From contig CAMZDW010000011.1 of the NCBI GenBank assembly GCA_947305555.1, positions 1 through 33,008 of the forward strand: a stretch of DNA of 33,008 nt, given 5' to 3'. The notes beneath the pieces were generated by a model. It saw only the letters and a list, made by a program, of their open reading frames with translations, was not told where the DNA came from and did not search any database. Shown piece after piece: positions 28,129 to 33,008 of the stretch; positions within the stretch are counted from its first letter, which is position 1, and the number at the start of each line of letters is the position of its first letter. The DNA comes from an uncultured Elusimicrobium sp. (GTDB lineage Bacteria; Elusimicrobiota; Elusimicrobia; Elusimicrobiales; Elusimicrobiaceae). Position numbers and translations under genes: made by a program.

Positions 28129-28168
28129 ACCGCGTTTCTTTCCTAATCGGTGGAAACGCGGTTTTGTT
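28129..28168 (+). terminator. Intrinsic terminator of the pilin-like gene
   Basis: ACCGCGTTTC (28129-28138) and GAAACGCGGT (28153-28162) form a perfect 10-bp stem with a 14-base loop, followed by TTTTGTTTG. Confidence 0.85.
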
Positions 28169-28215
28169 TGGAAATTTTTCGCGTTAGATAATAGCGCAGT
28201 TGCGTTTCAAAAAGT

Positions 28216-28221
28216 TATAAT
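28216..28221 (+). promoter_or_regulatory. -10 element before the Sel1-repeat gene
   Basis: A perfect TATAAT lies 9 bases before the ATG, with no clear -35 at the right distance. The leader would be only a few bases and shows no Shine-Dalgarno sequence. Confidence 0.45.
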
Positions 28222-28230
28222 AATAACAAT

Positions 28231-29364
28231 ATGAAAACTTTTATCAAAATTTTTCTTTTTTTAGCGTTGGGAATTGGCCTTTATTGGTTTGCTTTTCACC
28301 AAACTCCGGAACAAAAAAACTTTGCTAAAACATTGGCCGAAGCAGAACAAGAAAATGGGGAGGCCATGTTGCGCGTGGGAGATCTTTATCTGGAAGGAAA
28401 AGGCACCGAGCCAAATGCCGCTCAGGCGGAGGCGTGGTACCGCAAAGCGTTGACGGCCGGTAGTACAGAGGCCGCGTGGAAATTAGCCCAAGTATTTATC
28501 CAAGGAAAAACAAATCCGTCTAATCTAGAAGAAGCTGTTGTGTATTTGCAAGTGGCTGCGCAAGAGGAGAACGCAGAAGCACAAAACGAATTGGGCCGTT
28601 TTTATGAAAAAGGTTTGGGGGGACTTACTGCCCACGCAGGCCAAGGCCTTTATTGGCGAATATTGAGCGCCCAGAATGGAAATCCGAAGGCAGTTTCTTA
28701 CGTAAAAAAAGTACAACGGGAAAACCCAACCTTGTACGAACAAGAAATGGCTTTTTTGCAAGATATAAAATTGGCCCGGGAGGGAGATGGATCCGCCCGC
28801 TTACGCGTAGCCCAAGTTTATCAAGCAGGAGATAAAATTGCCGCGGATGATAAAGAGGCTGAAAAATGGCTTTCCTTAGCTTGGCAAGAAAATAAATTGC
28901 CTCAAGCCGGCTACGAACTGGCCCAAATTTATTTAGATACGGCGAGTCCTCTTGCGGATGAATCGAAGGGGGTAGCATTACTGGGAGAACTGGCTCAACA
29001 AGCTTATCCGCAGGCGCAGTATGCACTTGGTGAGCGAGCTTATAAAGAGGAGCCTCCCAATTATAAAGATGCTTTTGCCTGGTTTTCGAATGCGGCCTCT
29101 ACAGGTTATGCGCCGGCACAATATATGACCGGTTTTATGCTTATGCAAGGGCAAGGAATGACTCGTTCTGTCCCACTTTCCATCAAATTTTTTAGAGATG
29201 CGGCCGAGCAAGATTATTCCTCCGCGCAATATGTTTTGGGGCAGATTTACTACAAAGGGTTAGGGGTGTCTCCCGATAAAAAAGCAGGCAAGATGTGGCT
29301 GGACCGCGCTGTAGAAAACGGCAGTGTAGCGGCCCAAGCGTTTTTAGAGTCGCTTCGTTCTTAA
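28231..29364 (+). CDS. Sel1-like repeat (TPR-related) protein with N-terminal membrane anchor
   Basis: A 377-residue protein with one N-terminal hydrophobic helix (about 4-22), so it is either anchored facing the periplasm or exported. The rest is a chain of about eight Sel1-type helical repeats, each near 36 residues. They are recognisable by A-x-x-x-L/V-G-x-x-Y and A-x-x-W-Y/L/F-x-x-A patterns, for example LRVGDLYLEGKGT, YVLGQIYYKGLGV and MWLDRAVENG. Such repeats bind proteins or peptidoglycan-linked partners; no enzyme motif is seen. The stop codon overlaps the stop of the convergent gene. Confidence 0.88.
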   Translation: MKTFIKIFLFLALGIGLYWFAFHQTPEQKNFAKTLAEAEQENGEAMLRVGDLYLEGKGTEPNAAQAEAWYRKALTAGSTEAAWKLAQVFIQGKTNPSNLEEAVVYLQVAAQEENAEAQNELGRFYEKGLGGLTAHAGQGLYWRILSAQNGNPKAVSYVKKVQRENPTLYEQEMAFLQDIKLAREGDGSARLRVAQVYQAGDKIAADDKEAEKWLSLAWQENKLPQAGYELAQIYLDTASPLADESKGVALLGELAQQAYPQAQYALGERAYKEEPPNYKDAFAWFSNAASTGYAPAQYMTGFMLMQGQGMTRSVPLSIKFFRDAAEQDYSSAQYVLGQIYYKGLGVSPDKKAGKMWLDRAVENGSVAAQAFLESLRS

Positions 29365-29990
29365 TCCTTTTCAAAAGTGGGCGTTGTGATTTGGCCTGTT
29401 TCTAAATTATAATCGATAAAACGCAGTTTTTTATTTCCTGTAGAAGGCGTTCGTATCATCAAAACTACGTGTTTAATATCGTAACCTGGTAGGCCCCGTT
29501 CTAGATGGTCCAGCGGAACAGGTTGTCCATTCGGAAGCGAAATCGGCAACGAAACTACCTCAAAGCCCTTGCTATCATAAGCCGATCCCAGTATAATCGA
29601 TTCACTTTCTTCTAACGTTCCAATCTGAACACCCCTAAAAATAATGGGTGTCGAAATTCCTACATTTATTTGTGTTTCGGGAATTACTACGATTGTTGGC
29701 GTAACAACAGGGGCTTGCTCTTTTTGTTGGATGATTTTTTGATAAGCGACAATTCGATTTAAACGAACATTTAATTCCCGTTCGGAAATAGCGGGGATAA
29801 ATATTTGATAACCCGAAAATGCTTGATAAGGAATTTTTATAAGGGGAGATGTTTGTCTGGCTAAAATAGAGCGAGTTACTGTTCGTTGATGTGAAAAAGG
29901 TCTTAAAAATCGTCCTTGTGCCCAAACCGTTGGGGAAGCCAGCAATAACATAGTAAGAAACAGAAGGCAGGCTGCACTTTGTTTACGCAT
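29361..29990 (-). CDS. Exported protein of unknown function
   Basis: A 209-residue protein I do not recognise. It has a clear signal peptide, with a basic MRKQ start, a hydrophobic core at about 7-18 and a likely cut after VWA at residue 24. The mature part is rich in beta-prone, proline-containing segments such as VVTPTIVVIPETQINVG and VVSLPISLPNGQPVPLDH. The frame is open 4 codons further to 30002, but GGAGAG sits 4 bases before the ATG at 29990 and no ribosome site precedes the longer start. It is convergent with the Sel1 gene, and both stop codons lie within one TTAA. Confidence 0.72.
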   Translation of the reverse strand: MRKQSAACLLFLTMLLLASPTVWAQGRFLRPFSHQRTVTRSILARQTSPLIKIPYQAFSGYQIFIPAISERELNVRLNRIVAYQKIIQQKEQAPVVTPTIVVIPETQINVGISTPIIFRGVQIGTLEESESIILGSAYDSKGFEVVSLPISLPNGQPVPLDHLERGLPGYDIKHVVLMIRTPSTGNKKLRFIDYNLETGQITTPTFEKD

Positions 29991-30056
29991 TTTTCTCTCC
30001 ATATTTTTGAATTAAAGGTAAGTATTTTGTTTAGTTAATAAGCCAGACCAAAACAA

Positions 30057-30085
30057 ACAATAGTACCTGTTTTCTACATTGTAAA
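30057..30085 (-). promoter_or_regulatory. Possible promoter of the exported-protein gene
   Basis: On the minus strand TTTACA (30085-30080) and TATTGT (30062-30057) are separated by 17 bases, about 67 bases before the ATG at 29990. Confidence 0.4.
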
Positions 30086-30180
30086 ATATTTTTGATTTTT
30101 TTCCCAAAAAATTTAGTCCCAAATGTAAGATAGGTCTTTTAGTTCAAGATAAATTCAAAATTAGCAGTCTAAAAAAGGGG

Positions 30181-30209
30181 TTGACAAAAATAAAATAATT
30201 GCATATAAT
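30181..30209 (+). promoter_or_regulatory. Consensus housekeeping promoter of hrcA-grpE-dnaK
   Basis: A perfect -35 TTGACA (30181-30186) and a perfect -10 TATAAT (30204-30209) are separated by 17 bases. This is the strongest promoter in the window. Such a strong promoter is expected where a repressor holds it off. Confidence 0.93.
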
Positions 30210-30210
30210 T

Positions 30211-30237
30211 TTAGCAGAGGTTTTGAAAGAGTGCTAA
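30211..30237 (+). promoter_or_regulatory. CIRCE operator (HrcA binding site)
   Basis: TTAGCAGAG (30211-30219), nine bases, then GAGTGCTAA (30229-30237). The consensus is TTAGCACTC-N9-GAGTGCTAA. The right arm is perfect, while the left arm differs in its last three bases. It begins one base after the -10 box and covers the RNA start, ideal for repression by HrcA. Confidence 0.9.
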
Positions 30238-30270
30238 AATAAATTATTTGTTTTAGACGGGAAAAATACC

Positions 30271-31371
30271 ATGAGAATCTTAAAACCGGAAGTTGCTAAA
30301 GCACGCAAAGAAAAAATTTTACGCTGGGTGGTGCAACAATATGTGGAAACTCGCCGCCCGGTGGGATCCCAGTTGATTGCGTCATCTGCTTTGCCGGATG
30401 TATCCAGTGCCACGATTCGCAATATCATGGCAGAATTGGAAGAAGAAGGGTATTTATACCAGCCACATACTTCCGGCGGCCGTATTCCCACAGATAAAGC
30501 ATACCGCTATTACGTGGATTATTTAGCCAATGTGCAAAAAATGGCTGCCCAAGAACGCCAGCGTATTGAAGAAGCGTATGATGCGCGCGTCAATGAGGTA
30601 GATAACATGATGGCGCAAACATCACGGCTACTGGCAATGCTTTCGGGCGCGGCAGGATTTGTGTATACCTCTAACGTGCAGGATCAGCGCGTACAACGGT
30701 TGGACTTTATTCCGTTAGCGCCGGGTGCTATTTTGGCGGTGTTAGTCACGCAATCGGGGGCGGTACGTCACTGGCCGGTACGCACGAATTATATAGTCAA
30801 TCCGTCCCGTTTGCGTATTTTGAGCCGATTTATGAACGACGAAATTGCCGGACATACGCTAGCAGAAGCCCGCCAAATTTTATGGCAACATATTCATTCC
30901 GGGCATCGCGAAATTGCCGGTATGGCCGATTTGGCTTCGCAGGTTCTCAAAGATATGGAACGCCCACAAACCGATAACGAACTGTATGTAGAAGGATTTG
31001 GGCAACTGTTAGAAAATACCACCGCGGAAGATTATGAAGATTTAAAACAAATGATGCGTGTGGTGGAAGAACGTGAACGATTTTCTTCGCTTTTAAGCGA
31101 AAAAATGACAGACTTAGAAAAGTCCAATAAAAAATTAAATGTCAGTATTGGTAGTGAAAATGCACTGAGCGAACTCAAAAATTTGAGTATAGTTTCCACC
31201 ACCTGCCGGGTGGGGGATAAAACCGTCGGGATGGTGGGGATTATCGGCCCGAAACATATGGAGTATACGCGGGTGATGTCGTTGGTGAATTTTATTGGCA
31301 GTTTATTAGAATCGTCCATGCAGTATTTGACGGTCCTGCCTACTACCGGAGATGAAGAAGAGTATGAGTAA
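30271..31371 (+). CDS. hrcA: Heat-shock repressor HrcA
   Basis: A 366-residue repressor that binds CIRCE elements and is kept active by the chaperonin GroEL. The N-terminal winged helix has RRPVGSQLIA (29-38) and SSATIRNIMAELEEEGYLYQPHTSGGRIP, split by its turn (about 45-73), then TDKAYRYYVDYL. The central and C-terminal parts include GMVGIIGPKHMEYTRVMSLV, the family end motif. The ribosome site is weak (GGGAAA). The CIRCE just upstream means it represses its own operon. Its end overlaps the grpE start. Confidence 0.96.
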   Translation: MRILKPEVAKARKEKILRWVVQQYVETRRPVGSQLIASSALPDVSSATIRNIMAELEEEGYLYQPHTSGGRIPTDKAYRYYVDYLANVQKMAAQERQRIEEAYDARVNEVDNMMAQTSRLLAMLSGAAGFVYTSNVQDQRVQRLDFIPLAPGAILAVLVTQSGAVRHWPVRTNYIVNPSRLRILSRFMNDEIAGHTLAEARQILWQHIHSGHREIAGMADLASQVLKDMERPQTDNELYVEGFGQLLENTTAEDYEDLKQMMRVVEERERFSSLLSEKMTDLEKSNKKLNVSIGSENALSELKNLSIVSTTCRVGDKTVGMVGIIGPKHMEYTRVMSLVNFIGSLLESSMQYLTVLPTTGDEEEYE

Positions 31372-31912
31372 GAAACATCACAAACAAACGGGCGAACCGT
31401 GCGTGGCAGAAACAGTAGACGCAACACAAACTGCGACGGAAGAAACGGTGGCTCCGGAAGAACCGGCCCAGCCGGATTATCACGAACAATATGTGCGTTT
31501 GTATGCGGAGTTTGAAAATTTCCGCAAACGCACGGAACGGGAAAAAGCTTCTTTCCTAGCCTATGGAAAAAAGCAACTAGCGGAAAAATTACTTCCGTCT
31601 TATGAAATTTTACTTCGGCAACAAGAAAAATGGGATAAAGAAAAAGACCAACTGGCAACAGAAACAAAAAATTTGCTGGAGGGGGTAAAGATGATTACGG
31701 CGGAGCTGAGCAAAGCGTTCCGCTCGGAAGGAATAGAAAAAATGGACGTGCTGGATAAACCGTACGATCCGGCTACTTCGGAAGTGGTAGCAATGGTTCC
31801 TTCCTCAGAAGCACAAGACGGTTTTGTGCTGCAAGAAGTGCAAATGGGATTCACCATGGACGGCAAAGTACTGCGCTTGGCGCGGGTAATTGTCGGCCAA
31901 CACGCGGAGTAA
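31364..31912 (+). CDS. grpE: GrpE, nucleotide exchange factor for DnaK
   Basis: A 182-residue cochaperone that releases ADP from DnaK. A charged, disordered N-terminus (about 1-40) leads into the long helix with EQYVRLYAEFENFRKRTERE. The C-terminal beta domain ends with VLQEVQMGFTMDGKVLRLARVIV. Two in-frame ATGs exist, at 31352 and 31364. I prefer 31364, where ATGAGTAA overlaps the hrcA stop, because the GGAG before 31352 touches that ATG. Both are possible. Confidence 0.93.
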   Translation: MSKKHHKQTGEPCVAETVDATQTATEETVAPEEPAQPDYHEQYVRLYAEFENFRKRTEREKASFLAYGKKQLAEKLLPSYEILLRQQEKWDKEKDQLATETKNLLEGVKMITAELSKAFRSEGIEKMDVLDKPYDPATSEVVAMVPSSEAQDGFVLQEVQMGFTMDGKVLRLARVIVGQHAE

Positions 31913-31951
31913 CTTTTGCACAAAAAAACAATTTAATAAGGAGACAGTATT

Positions 31952-33008
31952 ATGGCAAAGATTATTGGAATTGACTTAGGAACTTCTAACACGGCTGCGG
32001 CTGTGATGGAAGGCGGCAGAGGAACGATTATTCCGTCTGCGGAAGGAAGCTCTATCGGTGGTAAAGCATTCCCTTCATACGTGGCTTTTACAAAGGACGG
32101 ACAACGGCTCGTAGGTGAACCGGCCCGCCGTCAAGCTATTGCCAACCCGGAAGGGACGGTAACGGCTTTCAAACGTAAAATGGGCGAAAATTATAAATAT
32201 AACTTGCGCGGACAAGAATTTACGCCGCAACAACTTTCCGCTTTCGTTTTGCAGAAAGTAAAAAAAGATGCCGAAGCCTTTTTAGGTGAAAAGGTAGAAA
32301 AAGCGGTCATCACTGTTCCGGCCTATTTTAACGATAACCAGCGTCAAGCCACCAAAGATGCCGGCCGTATCGCGGGGCTTGATGTAGTGCGCCTAGTGAA
32401 CGAACCGACGGCTGCTGCTTTGGCTTTTGGTATTGATAAAGCCGGCAAAGAACAAAAAATCTTGGTTTTTGATTTGGGCGGCGGAACGCTCGATGTAACC
32501 ATCATGGAAATGGGTAAAGAAGGCACGTTTGATGTGCTCGCCACTTCCGGCGACACGCAACTGGGCGGTACCGATATGGATAACGCCATTATCGCCTGGA
32601 TGGTAGATGAATTCCGCAAACAAACGGGCATTGATTTGTCCAAAGATAAACAAGCTGCACAACGCTTGAAAGATGCGGCAGAAAAAGCCAAAATCGAACT
32701 TTCCACCACCATGGAAACGGACATCAACTTGCCGTTTATTTCTGCCGGAGCGGACGGCCCGAAACACTTGGAGTTGCGCTTGTCGCGCGCTAAACTGGAA
32801 AGCTTGGTGGACGATATTGTAAAACGCTGCGGTAAATCCGTCAATCAAGCGTTAAGCGACGCCAGCTTATCGGCCAGCCAAATTGACCGCATTATTTTAG
32901 TCGGTGGTCCGACCCGTATGCCGATTGTGCAAAAATACGTGGAAGACCTGGTAGGCAAAAAAATTGAACGCGGTATTGACCCGATGGAATGCGTGGCTAT
33001 TGGGGCCA
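31952..33008 (+). CDS. dnaK: Hsp70 chaperone DnaK (3' truncated by window edge)
   Basis: The first 352 codons of DnaK are visible, covering most of the ATPase domain. Motifs are [16 protein letters not shown] (4-19), [17 protein letters not shown] (122-138), [11 protein letters not shown] (150-160) and DLGGGTLDV (174-182). AAGGAGA precedes the ATG by 8 bases. Two features are unusual for a Gram-negative-type bacterium. The segment [18 protein letters not shown] (29-46) replaces the common NAEGxRTTPSVVAF. The roughly 23-residue insertion between KRKMG and the YTPQ-like FTPQQLSAF is missing. Both are shared with archaeal and some Gram-positive DnaK. It is the third gene of the CIRCE-controlled operon. 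Confidence 0.96.
   Translation, partial: MAKIIGIDLGTSNTAAAVMEGGRGTIIPSAEGSSIGGKAFPSYVAFTKDGQRLVGEPARRQAIANPEGTVTAFKRKMGENYKYNLRGQEFTPQQLSAFVLQKVKKDAEAFLGEKVEKAVITVPAYFNDNQRQATKDAGRIAGLDVVRLVNEPTAAALAFGIDKAGKEQKILVFDLGGGTLDVTIMEMGKEGTFDVLATSGDTQLGGTDMDNAIIAWMVDEFRKQTGIDLSKDKQAAQRLKDAAEKAKIELSTTMETDINLPFISAGADGPKHLELRLSRAKLESLVDDIVKRCGKSVNQALSDASLSASQIDRIILVGGPTRMPIVQKYVEDLVGKKIERGIDPMECVAIGA

Noticed and set aside
31032-31667. Minus-strand open frame across hrcA and grpE
   Set aside because: It is antisense to two recognised genes and has a proline/serine-rich shadow composition.
32344-32848. Minus-strand open frames within dnaK
   Set aside because: They are antisense to the conserved ATPase domain; open reverse frames in dnaK are a known coding artefact.

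Overview
This window looks like the replication-origin region of a bacterial chromosome with moderate GC and a Gram-negative style envelope. The origin evidence is parB-parA with three parS-like sites, dnaA-dnaN with DnaA boxes between them, then gyrB-gyrA. The lineage is best guessed as Elusimicrobiota. That guess rests on the pilin-like protein with a [17 protein letters not shown] start, the gene repertoire and the anaerobe-type oxygen defence set, and no marker search was possible. An anaerobic, probably gut, lifestyle is an inference from the flavodiiron protein, desulfoferrodoxin and rubredoxin genes.

Left part (1-9.2 kb). The tail of an unidentified gene is followed by an MgtC/SapB membrane protein and a DegT-family aminotransferase on the plus strand. 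Everything from 2.05 to 8.97 kb is on the minus strand. It holds parB, parA, lepB and a GT4 glycosyltransferase, with three palindromic parS sites flanking lepB. A compact five-gene oxygen/peroxide defence operon follows: tpx, desulfoferrodoxin, flavodiiron protein, flavin reductase and rubredoxin. It is transcribed away from dnaA.

Origin and replication genes (9.2-17.2 kb). The coding strand switches at dnaA. The GTG start of dnaA lies inside a perfect DnaA box. The dnaA-dnaN gap is AT-rich and carries several more boxes, so it is the best oriC candidate. dnaN, a small DUF721/DciA-like gene where recF often sits, gyrB and gyrA follow. No recF is present between dnaN and gyrB.

Energy operon (17.2-27.5 kb). 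After a 383-base structured gap, a strong promoter drives a GH13 alpha-amylase-like gene. It is followed tightly by atpZ-atpB-E-F-H-A, an HldD-like nucleotide-sugar epimerase, atpG-D-C, and then an SPFH/prohibitin protein. The c subunit lacks the sodium ligands, so the enzyme is probably proton-driven. The amylase and epimerase are unexpected members of an ATP synthase operon.

Right part (27.5-33 kb). A type IV pilin-like protein, a Sel1-repeat protein and a convergent exported protein of unknown function precede hrcA-grpE-dnaK. That heat-shock operon has a consensus promoter and a CIRCE operator with one degenerate arm. dnaK runs off the window and resembles the short-loop form found in archaea and Gram-positives.

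No rRNA, tRNA, CRISPR array, insertion sequence or prophage was seen. Most of the window is core genome. The clearest unusual features are the parS/lepB arrangement, the interrupted ATP synthase operon, the DUF721 gene in the recF position, the form of DnaK, and the structured gap after gyrA.
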